From Microglena sp. YARC (lineage: Eukaryota > Chlorophyta > Chlorophyceae > Chlamydomonadales > Chlamydomonadaceae), in NCBI GenBank assembly GCA_022414725.1, contig CM039466.1:17632817-17696816 (forward strand): a DNA stretch of 64,000 nucleotides. The letters run 5' to 3'. Numbering within the stretch: position 1 is the first letter of the stretch; each line of letters starts with the position of its first letter. This document shows, in pieces, positions 8,838-19,000 of this stretch. Position numbers and translations under genes: made by a program. The notes under the pieces are model-generated. The model saw only the letters and a program-made list of their open reading frames with translations. It had not been told where the DNA came from and did no database searches.

Positions 8838-10680
8838 GTAGCGGTACATTTCACATGTGATTTATGATTGAATGTACATCAGGACTGCTCCCCAGATGTG
8901 GCAGTACATAATTAGATGTCTGAATTGTGTAGTTTCTTTAATGTTGTTTTAGGTTTCTTCTTGAATCAAGTTGAACGTTTGACTTCTGTACAAGTCAAAA
9001 AGGGATATTGAATTTGTTTTGTTGCTTATAGAATTAAGTAGAACGTTTGACTTCGGTGCACTTTTTTGTTGGAGTGGGCGCTCAGGATTCGTTTTGAATT
9101 TGTTTTGTTGCTCTTAGAAAAACATTGCTCGGTTGTTTGTTGAATCAAGTTGAACGTTTGACTTCGGTAAAAGTGAAAGAGGACTTAAGAATTTAGAATT
9201 TTTTTTGTTGCTTTTTGAATCAAGTTGAACATTTGGCTTCGGTACAAGTGAAAGTGGAATTTTGGATTTTTAATTTTGATTTTGTTTAGTTGCCTTTTGA
9301 ATCAAGTAGAACGTTTGGCATGGGTTCACTTTTTTGTTCCAGAGGAGCTGGCGCTCAGAATTTGTTTTGAATTTGTTTTGTTGCTCTTAGAAAAACTTTG
9401 CTCCGTTGTTTGTTGATTTGAGTTGAACGTTTGACTTCGGTACACTTTTTTTTTTTAGAGGAGCAGGCGCTTAGGATTCGTTTTGAATTGTTTTGTTGCT
9501 CTTAGAAAAACATTGTCCTGTTGTGTGTTGAATCAAGTTGAACGTTTGAATTCGGTACAAGTGAAAAAGGACTTTTGAATTTTGAAATTTGAATTTGTTT
9601 CGTTGTTTTTTGAAACCAGTAGAATGTTTGACTTCGGTACACAATTTTTTTCTTTTTTAGAGGAGCGGATGCTCAGGATTCGTTTTGAATTTGTTTTGTT
9701 GCTCTGAGAAAAACTTTGATCCGTTGTTTGTTGAATCAAGTTGAATGCTTGACTTCGGTAGAAGTGAAAGAGGACTTTTGAAATTTGAATTTTGAGTTTG
9801 GTTTGTTGCTTTTTGGATCAAGTTGACCGTTTGACTTCGGTACACTTTTTGTTTTTAGAGGAGCAGGCGCTTAGGACTTGTTTTGAATTTGTTTTGTTTC
9901 TTGTTGAATCAATTTGAACCACCGACTTCAGGAACGATCGAAAGAGGAGGGAGCATTTGAGTATTTAAAAGTCGCTTTTGGGGTCATTTGTGGGCTTATT
10001 CATGATTTTTTTTCTTCTGTTGCTTGTTGAAGCAATTTGAACCACCGGCTTCAGGTGCGATCGAAAGAGGAGGGAGCATTTTAGTATTTAAAAGTCGCTT
10101 TTGGGGTCGTTTGTGGGCTTAAACATGATATTTTAAATGTTTTTTTTTTTTTCTTCCGTTGCTTATTGAATCAATTTGAACAACCGACTTTGGGTGCAAT
10201 TGAAAGAGGAGCGAGCAGTCAAGTCTTGTTTTGATTTTGTTTGTCGCTTGTTGAATAATTTTGTTTTGTTTCTTGTTGAATCAATTTGAATCGCCGGCTT
10301 CAGGTGCGATTGAAAGAGGAGAGGGCGCTCAGTTATTTGTTTTAGTTTGTTTTGTTGCTTTTTGAATCTAGTTGTTTTCCTTCAGGTGCGATTGAAAGAG
10401 GAGCGAGCATTTAAGTATTTAAAAGTCGCTGTTGGGCCATTTGTCCTGTTTGTTTTGGCTGTTGGCCTTTTTTTCCTGTTTGATTTGGCCTGTTTGTTGA
10501 CTTGTTTTGAGTTTGTTTCGTTTCTTGTCGAATCAATTTGAACCACCATCTTCAGGTGCGATTGAAAGAGGAGCGAGCATTTAAGTGTTTTATAGTGGCT
10601 TTTAGCCCGTTTGTGGGCTTGAAATGGTATTTTTAGTTTGTTTCATTGCTTGTCGAGTAAATTTGAACCACCCCCTTCAG
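8838..10680 (+). repeat. Intron 3: degenerate repeats built from the exon 4 acceptor region
   Basis: From about 8,960 onward a 100-170 bp phrase recurs roughly a dozen times: TTGTTGCTTxTTGAATCAAxTTGAAC, then CTTCGG or CTTCAGGTGCGATTGAAAG, then AGGAGCGAGCA. The later copies (9,900-10,620) contain TTCAGGTGCGATTGAAAGAG, identical to the true junction at 10,671-10,690, while earlier copies are progressively more diverged (TTCGGTACAAGTGAAAGAGG). The whole intron therefore looks like serial tandem duplication of the intron 3/exon 4 junction. Confidence 0.8.
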
Positions 10681-10779
10681 GTGCGATTGAAAGAGGAGCG
10701 AGCACGCTTGGAGGAGCAAGTCAGTATTCAGCTGGACACCGAGCGGGCTGCCCTGTTGGAGAAGAAGAGAAAGGAGCAG
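10681..10779 (+). CDS. ARGLU1: ARGLU1-like protein, exon 4
   Basis: A 99-bp exon (33 codons, phase 0 at both ends) between acceptor CCCCCTTCAG and donor GTGGGT. It reads VRLKEERARLEEQVSIQLDT, then ERAALLEKKRKEQ, matching the family block in which a basic Arg/Glu helix is followed by a V-x-QLE-E-EAAL-E--QKEE-type sequence. It is continuous in phase with exons 3 and 5. Degenerate copies occur both before it and after it (11,131-11,267 and 11,496-11,559). Confidence 0.78.
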
Positions 10780-10859
10780 GTGGGTCAAGCAAATTAATTC
10801 ATTAAATAATCAATGTTGTGCCTTTGTGGGGGGTAGGATGATGGGGGAAGCCCGTCCGC

Positions 10860-11075
10860 TGGTGGGTACAAAGGATGTTGAGGGAGGGAGGGTGGGTGCA
10901 AGGGATGTACAGTGATAGAAGGTGGGTGGGTGCAAGGGATGTACAGTGATAGAAGGTGGGTGGGTGCAAGGGATGTACAGTGATAGAAGGTGGGTGGGTG
11001 CAAGGGATGTACAGTGATAGAAGGTGGGTGGGTGCAAGGATGTACAGTGATAGAAGGTGGGTGGGTGCAAGGGTG
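10860..11075. repeat. 34-bp minisatellite in intron 4
   Basis: About six copies of GTGGGTGGGTGCAAGGGATG followed by TACAGTGATAGAAG with an exact 34-bp step in the centre (for example 10,912 to 10,946). A related G-rich tract at 11,340-11,470 includes a run of about 27 G residues (11,434-11,460). Confidence 0.9.
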
Positions 11076-11128
11076 TAGAGTGGAGGAAGGTGGGGGTAGG
11101 AGGGGTAAGAGATGGGGGTTCAGATTGT

Positions 11129-11568
11129 GAGGGAGCAAGTGAGTATTCAGCTGGACACCGAGCGGATGCGCTTGAAAGAGGAGCGAGCACGCTTCGAGGA
11201 ACAAGTGAGTGCTCAGCTGGACACCAAGTGGGCTGCCATGTTGGAGAAGAAGAGAAAGGAGCAGGTGGGCTAGGTCAATGTTGTGCCTTTGTGAGGGGTA
11301 GAATGATGGGGAATCCGTTCGCCTGGTGGGTGCAAGGAATGTAGAGGAAGGGTTGTAGAGTGAAGGAGGGTGGGGGGGTGTAAGGATGTACAGTGATGGA
11401 GGGAGGGTGGGTGAAAGGGTGTGAAGTGAAGGAGGGGGGGGGGGGGGGGGGGGGGGGGGGAGGGGGGTAAGGGATGGGTTCAGGTTGTGAGGGAGCAAAT
11501 GAGTGCTCAGGTGGACAATGAGCGCTCTGCCCTGTTGGAGAAAAAGAGGAAGGAGCAGGTGGGTTAAG
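11129..11568 (+). pseudogene. Partial duplicate copies of exon 4
   Basis: Two segments repeat exon 4: 11,131-11,267 (GAGCAAGTGAGTATTCAGCT through GAGAAGAAGAGAAAGGAGCAG and a GTGGGC donor, containing an internal rearranged repeat of the exon) and 11,496-11,559 (through GAGGAAGGAGCAG and GTGGGT). They carry substitutions such as GTGAGT in place of GTCAGT and lack a clear acceptor, so they are most likely decayed exon duplicates rather than used exons. Confidence 0.75.
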
Positions 11569-11768
11569 TAATGATAACGCCTGGTGGGGTGTTGTATTTA
11601 AGGATCCCTGTCTTACGGCGGTAGGGAACGGGCTGGTACCTTACCTGGGCAAGCTGCCATGGCGGTTGACAGCGACCGCATGCACTTAAGAGCACCCGTG
11701 GGGATACGAACCCGGCACCCGAACCGTTCAAGGAGCTCTGCCATTGAGCATTCGTCCAAAACGGGGAT
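11567..11768 (-). mobile_element. tRNA-derived SINE, copy 1
   Basis: Flanked by a perfect 13-bp target duplication AGCAGGTGGGTTA (11,554-11,566 and 11,769-11,781). On the minus strand it begins with a tRNA-like head containing an A-box-like TGGCAGAGC and a B box GGGTTCGTATCCC, the internal RNA polymerase III promoter of SINEs, followed by an unrelated body (CGGTCGCTGTCAACCGCCAT, AAGGTACCAGCCCGTTCCCT). A second copy of the same body is at 31,788-31,956. The insertion sits exactly at the donor of an exon 4 duplicate. Confidence 0.85.
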
Positions 11769-11781
11769 AGCAGGTGGGTTA

Positions 11782-12497
11782 TGTTCATGTCTCATCTTTC
11801 GCTTTTCTACTGTTCTTAGTTCCATTATTGGTGTTGTCCCTTTCCATTGTTCAATTGTCAATGTGAGGGAGCAAGTGGTTCTGTGCCGGTTGGTGCTGTC
11901 CCCTTCCCTTGTTCCATTGTCCAGTTGTCAATATGAGGGAGCAAGTGGTGCTGTGCTGGTTGGTGCTGTCCTCTTGCACGTTCGTGCTGTCCCCTTCCAT
12001 TGTTCCATTGTTCAATTGTCAATATGAGGGATCAAGTGATGCTATGCTGGTTGGTGCTGTCCCCTTGCAAGTTGGTGCTGTCTCCTTCCATTGTTCAATT
12101 GTTCAATTGTCAATGTGAGGGAGCAAGTGGTGCTGTGCTGGTTGGTGCTGTCCCCTTGCAAGTTGGTGCTGTCCCCTTCCATTGTTCCATTGTTGGTGTT
12201 GTCCCTATCCATTTCCATCTTCCTTTCTTCATTGTCCCTTTCCATTTCTTCCTTGCGCCTTTTCAGGGATTTTTTATATATATAGCGATCGCTACTTTTG
12301 ACCCCGTTTTGGCCCAATTTCCAAAAGAACAACAAAAATGGCCCTAAACATTTAAAAAGCTATAAACGGCTATAAAAGCTGTAAAAGCTGTCCCTAGAGG
12401 AGGTTTTAAAACCATTCCGCTAAAAAAAAAAAAAAATGAAAAGAAAATCCTTGTGCCTTCTCATATGTTGATGTGTTTCTATGCTTCAAACTTGCAG
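11782..12497 (+). other. Intron 4, right part, with about 90-110-bp repeats
   Basis: From 11,855 to 12,200 a phrase recurs about four times: TGTCAATRTGAGGGAGCAAG, then TGGTGCTGTGCTGGTTGGTG and CTGTCCCCTTCCATTGTTC. It includes GAGGGAGCAAGTG, which also appears in the exon 4 duplicates, so these may be further junction-derived copies. 12,200-12,497 is unique, with a short poly-A run at 12,423. Confidence 0.65.
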
Positions 12498-12557
12498 GAA
12501 GAGGTGAAGCGAAAGCAAGAGGAGCTGAACCGGATTTTGTCTGAGAACAAACGCAAG
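12498..12557 (+). CDS. ARGLU1: ARGLU1-like protein, exon 5 (source of the large array)
   Basis: A 60-bp exon (20 codons, phase 0) between acceptor CTTGCAG and donor GTAGGT reads EEVKRKQEELNRILSENKRK. ARGLU1 proteins have at this point a K-EELERMLEENRRKVEE-type sequence, so the match is good. Its 3' half (AACCGGATTTTGTCTGAGAA, then CAAACGCAAG) is the recognisable ancestor of the 15-bp satellite that fills the next 16 kb. A degenerate copy with its own donor follows at 12,857-12,895. Confidence 0.78.
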
Positions 12558-12790
12558 GTAGGTGGGTGGGTGTAGTGGGTGGGGGGGAGTGGATGGGGGG
12601 ATGTAGTGTGGGTGGGTGGGTGTAGTGGGTGGGGGGGAGTGGATGGGGGGATGTAGTGTGGGTGGGTGGGTGTAGTGGGTGGGGGGGAGTGGATGGGGGA
12701 TGTAGTGTGGGTGGGTGGGTGTAGTGGGTGGGGGGGAGTGGATGGGGGGATGTAGTGTGGTGGGTGGGTGTAGTGGGTGGGGGAGTGGGT
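12558..12790. repeat. G-rich minisatellite at the start of intron 5
   Basis: About five copies of a 55-60-bp unit, GTGGGTGGGTGTAGTGGGTG followed by GGGGGGAGTGGATGGGGGGA and TGTAGTGTGG. The first copy begins inside the GTAGGTGGGTGG donor, so again the repeat grows from an exon edge. Confidence 0.9.
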
Positions 12791-12856
12791 GGGTGAAGTT
12801 TGTGTCTTAGCATGCTTCCCACGAGATAAAAAAGCATGTGACCAACAAGGCGCGTT

Positions 12857-12912
12857 GAACATAGCTGAACCGGTTTTGTCTGAAAAACAAGCGCAAGGTG
12901 GGTTATCCCGGG
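12857..12912 (+). pseudogene. Degenerate duplicate of the 3' half of exon 5 with splice donor
   Basis: CTGAACCGGTTTTGTCTGAA, then AAACAAGCGCAAG and GTGGGTTATCC reproduce the end of exon 5 with a base lost in ATTTTG and an extra A. The following GTGGGTTATCC is the same intron start found at the far end of the 16-kb array (29,169-29,179), showing that the array arose between two copies of this exon-intron boundary. Confidence 0.8.
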
Positions 12913-13028
12913 AGGCCGTGAGGAAGTTTTGTAATCTACCTTACCCCACACACCCATCCCCCCCCAAAAGCCCAAACCTCCTTCAGGAATTATAATTAGG
13001 GGTCAAATTAGGGTCTAGTGATCCCCTC

Positions 13029-16000
13029 GAACCTGAACCAGATTTGTCTGATTGTCTGAACTGAAAACTCTTTGTCTGAAAACTCTTTGTCTGAAAAACT
13101 CCTCTGTACCAGATTTTTCTTAAAAACTCTTTGTCTGAAAATTTGTCTGAAAACTCTTTGATGTCTGTACAGATTTTGTCTGAAAACTCTTTGTTGAAAA
13201 CTCTTTGTTGTACCCTGAAAACTCTTTGTCTTTTCTGAAAACTCTTTGTCTGAAAACCTTTGTCTGTACCAGATTTTGTCTGAAAACTCTTTGTTGAAAA
13301 CTCTTTGTCTGTACCAGATTTTGTCTGAAAACTCTTTGTCTGAAAAAACTCTTGTCGTGTACCAGATTTTGTCTGAAAACTATTTGTCTGAAAACCTCTT
13401 TGTCTGTACAGATTTTGTCTGAAAACTCTTTGTCTGAAAACTCTTTGTCTGCCTGACAGTGAAAACCCTTTGTCTGAAAACTCAGATTTTGTCTGAAAAC
13501 TCTTGTCTGAAACTTTTGTCTGAAAACTGTAAGATTTTGTCTGAAAACTCTTTGTTGAAAACTCTTTGTCTGTACAGATTTTGTCTGAAAACTCTTTGTC
13601 TGAAAACTCTTTGTCTGAAAACTCTTTGTCTGTACCAGATTTTGTCTGAAAACTCTTTGTCTGAAAACTCTTTGTCTGAAAACTCTTTGTCTGTACTCAG
13701 ATTTGTTCTCTGAAAATTTTGTCTGAAAACTCTTTGGTCTGAAAACTCTTTGTCTGTGAGAAAACTTTTGTCTTAAGATTTTGTCTGAAAACTCTTTGTC
13801 TGAAACTCTTTGTCTGTAAGAACTTTTGTCTGAAAATTTTGTCTGAAACTCTTTGTCTGAAACTCTTGTCTGTACCAGATTTTTGTCTGAAAACTCTTTG
13901 TCTGAAAACTCTTGTCTGAAAACTCTTTGTCTGTACCAGATTTTGTCTGAAAACTCTTTGTCTGAAAACTCTTTGTCTGTACCAGATTTTGTCTGAAAAC
14001 TCTTTGTCTGAAACTCTTTGTCTGAAAACTCTTTGTCTGTACAGATTTTGTCTGAAAACTCTTTGTCTGAAAACTTTGTCTGAAACTCTTTGTCTGAAAA
14101 CTCTTTGTCTGATTTTGTCTCTTTGTCTGAAACTCTTGTCTGAAAACTCTTTGTCTGTACCAGATTTTGTCTGAAAACTTTTGTCTGAACTCTTTGTCTG
14201 TACCAGATTGTCTGAAAACTCTTTGTCTGAAACTCTTTGTCTGAAAACTCTTTGTCTGTACCAGATTTTGTCTGAAAACTCTTTGTCTGAAAACTCTTTG
14301 TCTGTACCAGATTTTGTCTGAAAACTCTTTGTCTGAAAACTCTTTGTCTGTACCAAGACTTTTGTCTGAAAACTCTTTGTCTGAAAACTCTCTTTGTCTG
14401 AAAACTCTTTGTTCTGTACAGATTTAGTCTGAAGAACTTTTGTCTGAAAACTCTTTGTCTGAAAACTCTTTTGTCTGTACCAGATTTTGTCTGAAAACTC
14501 TTTGTCTGAAAACTCTTTGTCTGTGAGAAACCTCAGATTTTGTCTGTGAAACTCTTTGTCTGAAAACTCTTTGTCTGTACCAGATTTTGTCTGAAAACTC
14601 TCTTTTGTCTGAAAACTCTTTGTCTGTACCAATTGTTGTCTGAAAAAACCTCTTTTGTCTGAAACTTTGTATCTTTGTCTGAAAACTCTTTGTCCTGTAC
14701 CAGATTTTGTCTGTAAAACTCTTTGTCTGAAACTCTTTGTCTGAAAACTCTTTGGTCTGTACCAGATTTTGTCTGAAACTCTTTGTCTGAAAACTCTTTG
14801 TCTGAAACTCTTTGTCTGTACCAGATTTTGTCTGAAAACTCTTTGTCTGAAAACTCTTTGTCTGTAACCAGATTTTTGTCTGAAAACTCTTTGTCTGAAA
14901 ACTCTTTGTCTGAAAAAACTCTTTGTCTGTACCAGATTTTTGTCTGAAAACTCTTTGTCTGAAAACTCTTTTGTCTGTACCAGATTTTTGTCTGACTCTT
15001 TGTCTGAAAACTCTTTGTCTGAAAACTCTTTGTCTTCTTTGTCTGTCCAGATTTTGTCTGAAAACTCTTTGTCTGAAAACTCTTTGTCTGTACAGATTTT
15101 GTCTGAAAACTCTTTGTCTGAAAACTCTTTGTCTGTACCAGATTTTGTCTGTAAAACTTTGTCTGAAAACTCTTTGTCTGTCTTTGTACAGATTTTGTAC
15201 CAGATTTTGTCTGAAAACTCTTTGTCTGAAAACTCTTTGTCTGTAACTGCTTTGTCTCCAGATTTTGTCTGAAAACTCTTTGTCTGAAAACTCTTTGTCT
15301 GAAAAACTCTTTGTCTGTAACCAGATTTTGTCTGAAAACTCTTTGTCTGAAAACTCTTTGTCTGTAACCAGAGTTTTGTCTGAAAACTCTTTGTCTGAAA
15401 ACTCTTTGTCCTGTACCAGATTTGTCTGAAAAAACTCTTGTCTGAACTTTGTCTGAAAACTTTGTCTGTACCAAATTTGGTCTGAAAAATGCTTTGTCTC
15501 CCCCCCGAAAAACTTTTTGTGGAAAAAACTCTTTGTCTGTACCAGATTTTGTCTGAAACTTCTTTGTCCTAAACTCTTTGTGAAAAGCTAAAGATTTTGC
15601 TGACTCTTCTGTCTGAACTCTTTTGTCTGTGACTCAGATTTTTGTCTGAAAACTGCTTTGTCTGAAACTCTTTGTCCTTGGTGCTAAAAACCTTTGTCTG
15701 AAAATTCTTTGTCTGTACCCAGATTTTGTCTGAAAACTCTTTTGTCTTAAAAAACCTTTGTCTACAGATTTTGTCTGAAACTCTTTTCTAAAACCTCTTG
15801 GTCTGAAAACTCCTTTGTGCTGTAACCAGACTTGAAGAACTTTTGTCTGAACTCTCTTGTGTTGAAAACTCTTTGTCTGTCCAGATTTGTCTTGAAAACC
15901 TCTTTTCTGAAAAACTCTTTTGTCGGTACCCAGATTTGTCTGAAAGCCTTTGTCTGAAACTCTTTTGTCTGAAACTCTTTGTCTGAGATTTTTTGTCTGA

Positions 16001-19000
16001 AAAATTCGTGAGTAAGACTCTTTGTCTGAAAGCTTTTGTTGTCAGATTTTGGGAAAACTACCTCTTGTCCTGAAAAATTCTTTGTCTGTACCAGATATTT
16101 GTCTGTAAACTCTTTGCGAAAACTTTGTCTGAAACTCTTTGTCTGTACCAGATTTTGTCTAGAACTCTTTGTCTGAAAACTCATTTGTCTGTTACCGAGT
16201 TGTTGTCTGAAAACTCTTTTCTGGTCTGTACCCAGATTTGTCTGAAAACTCTTTGTCTGAAACTCCTCTTGTGTCTGTACCAGGATTTTGTCTGAAAACT
16301 TCTTTGTTCTGAAACTTCTTTGTCTGGTACCAGATTTTGTCTGAAAACTGCTTTGTCTGAAAAACTCTTGTCTGAAAACTCTTTGTCTGTACCAGATTTT
16401 GTCTGAAGAAATCTTGTCTGAAAACTCTTTGTCTGCTAAGATTTTGTCTGAAAACTCTTTGTCTGGAAACTCTTTTTTGTCTGTACCAGCATTTTGTCTG
16501 AAACTTCTTTGTCGTGAAACTCTTTGTCTGTACCCAGATTTTTGTTCTAAAACCTTTATTGTCTGAAAACCTCCTTTGTCTGAAAACTCTTTGTCTGTAC
16601 CTAGATTTTGGGTCTGAAAAACTCTTTGTCTGAACTTCTTTTGTCTGTACCGAGATTTTTCTGAAAACTCTTTGTCTGAATAACCATCTTGTCTGTACAG
16701 AATTTTTGTCTGAAAACTCTTTTGTCTGACAAACTCTTTGTCTGTACCGAATTTTGTGTCCTGAAAACTTTTGTCTGAAACCTCTTTGTCTGAAAAATCT
16801 TTGTCTGTACCATGATTTTGGTCTGAAAACTCTTTTGTCTGAAAACTCCTTTGTCTGTACCCAGGATTTTGTTGAAAACTCTTTGTCTGAAAACTCTTTG
16901 TCTGTTACGCGAGATTTTGTCCTGAAACTCTTTGTCTGAAAAGTCTTTGGTCTGAAAACTCTTTGTCTGATACCAGATTTTTGTCTGAAAACTCTTCTGT
17001 CTGTAAAATCTTTTTGTGCTGAAAACTCTTTTGTCTGTAACCAGATTTTTGTCTGAAAACTCTTTTGGTCTTGAACTCTTTGTCCTGTAACCAGATTTGT
17101 CTGAAAACTCTTTGGTCTGAAACTCTTTGTCTGTACCAGATTTTGTCTGAAACTCTTTGTCTGAAAACTCTTTGTCTGTACACAGAATTTTGTCTGAAAA
17201 TCTTTGTCTGCTAACCTTTTTGTCTGAAAAACTACTTTGGTCCTGAAAAAACTATTGAAAACTCTTTTGTCTGTACCAGATTTTGTGAAACTCTGAAAAA
17301 CTCTTTTGTCTGAAAACTCTTTGTCTGAAATTGTTTTTTTTTTTTTTACCAGAATTATTGTCGTTTTTGTCTGTACTTTGTTCTGTACCAGATTTTGTAT
17401 GAAAAGACTCTTTGTCTTGTTTTGTCTGCTTTGTGACTCTTTGTCATTGAAACTCTTTGTTGTACCAGCACGAGCAAGATTTTGGTCTGAAAACTCTGTT
17501 GTCTTGAAACTCTTTGTCCTGACCCTTTGTCTGAAAACTCTTTCGTACCTGTTTGGTCTGAACTCTTTGTCCTGAAAACTCTTTGTCTGTTAACAGATTT
17601 TGTCTGGACTCTTTGTCTTGAAAAACTCTTTGTCTGAAACTCTTTGTCCTGAAAATCTTTGTCTGTACGAGATTTTTGTCGTGAAAACTCTCTTTGTCTG
17701 AAAAACTCTTTGTCTTGTAAAACTCTTTGATCTGTACCAGATTTTTGTTTGTTGAAAACTCTTTGTCTGAAACCATCTTTGTTTACCAGATTTTTCTGAA
17801 AACTCTTTTGTCTGAAAACTCTTTGTCTGTACCGATTTTGTCTGAAACTCTTTGTCTGAAAAACCTCTTTGTCGGTACCAGCAAAGCTCTTGTGTCTGAT
17901 GAACCACTCTTTGTCTGAAAAAACTCTTTGTTGTACCAGATTTGTCATGAAAACTCTTGTCTGAAAACTGCTTTTGTCTGTAAAACTCTTTGTCTGTACA
18001 GACGTCTTTGTTCTGATCTGAAACACTCTTTTGTTCTGAAAACTCTTTTTGTCTGTACGCAGATTTTGTCTGGAAAACTCTTTTGTCCTGAAAACCTCTT
18101 TGTCTGAAAATCTTTGTGTGTACCAGACTCTTTGTCTGATCTCTTTGTCTGAAAATAACCAGTTTTGGTCCTGAAAACTCTTTGTCTGTACCAGATTTGG
18201 TCTTGAAAACTCCTTTTGTCTGAAAAACTCTTTGTCTGTAGCCAAGATTTTGTCTGGAAACTCTTTGTCTAAAACTCTTTGTACTGTACCAGATTCCCCT
18301 TGTCTGAAACTCTTTCGTCTGAAACTCTTTTGTCTGAAAACTCTTGTGTACCCAGATTTTGTCTGAAAACCTTTGTCTGAAAAACTCTGTTCATACCAGA
18401 TTTTTGTCCTGAAAATCTTTGTCTGAAAACTCTTGGTCTGTACCAGATTTTGTCTTGAAAACTCTTTGTCTGAAAACTCTTTTGTTGAAAATTCTTTGTC
18501 TGTACCAGATTTTGTCTGAAAATCTTTGTCTGAAAACTTTGTCTGAAACCTCTCTTTGTCTTACCATTTGTGCTGAAAATCCTCTTGGTCTGAAAACTCT
18601 TTGTTCTGAAACTCTTTGTCCTGTCCAGATTTTTGTCTGAAAACTCTTTGTCTGAAATCCTTTTGTCTGAAAACTCTTTGTCTGTACCATATTTTCGTCG
18701 TGTCCTGAAAATTCTTCTTTTGTTCTGAAACTCTATTGTCTGTACCGAGATTTTGTCTGAAAATCTTGGATCTTGAAAAGCTTTTCCTTGTCTGTACCCA
18801 GATTTTGTCTGAAAACTCTTTGTCTGAAAAACTCTTGTCGTGTATCCAGATTCTGGTCTTGAAAACTCGTACAGAGTGTCTGAGAAACTCATTTGTCTTG
18901 TCTGAAAACTCTTTTCTGTACGCAGATTTTGTCTGAAAACTCCTTTGTCTGAAAACTTTTTGTCTTGTACCAGAGGTTTTGTTCTTAGAAACTCTATGAT

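Noticed and set aside
11690..11765. Functional tRNA gene on the minus strand
   Set aside because: A and B boxes are present but the acceptor stem does not pair, and the segment is the head of an element with 13-bp target duplications, so it is a SINE.
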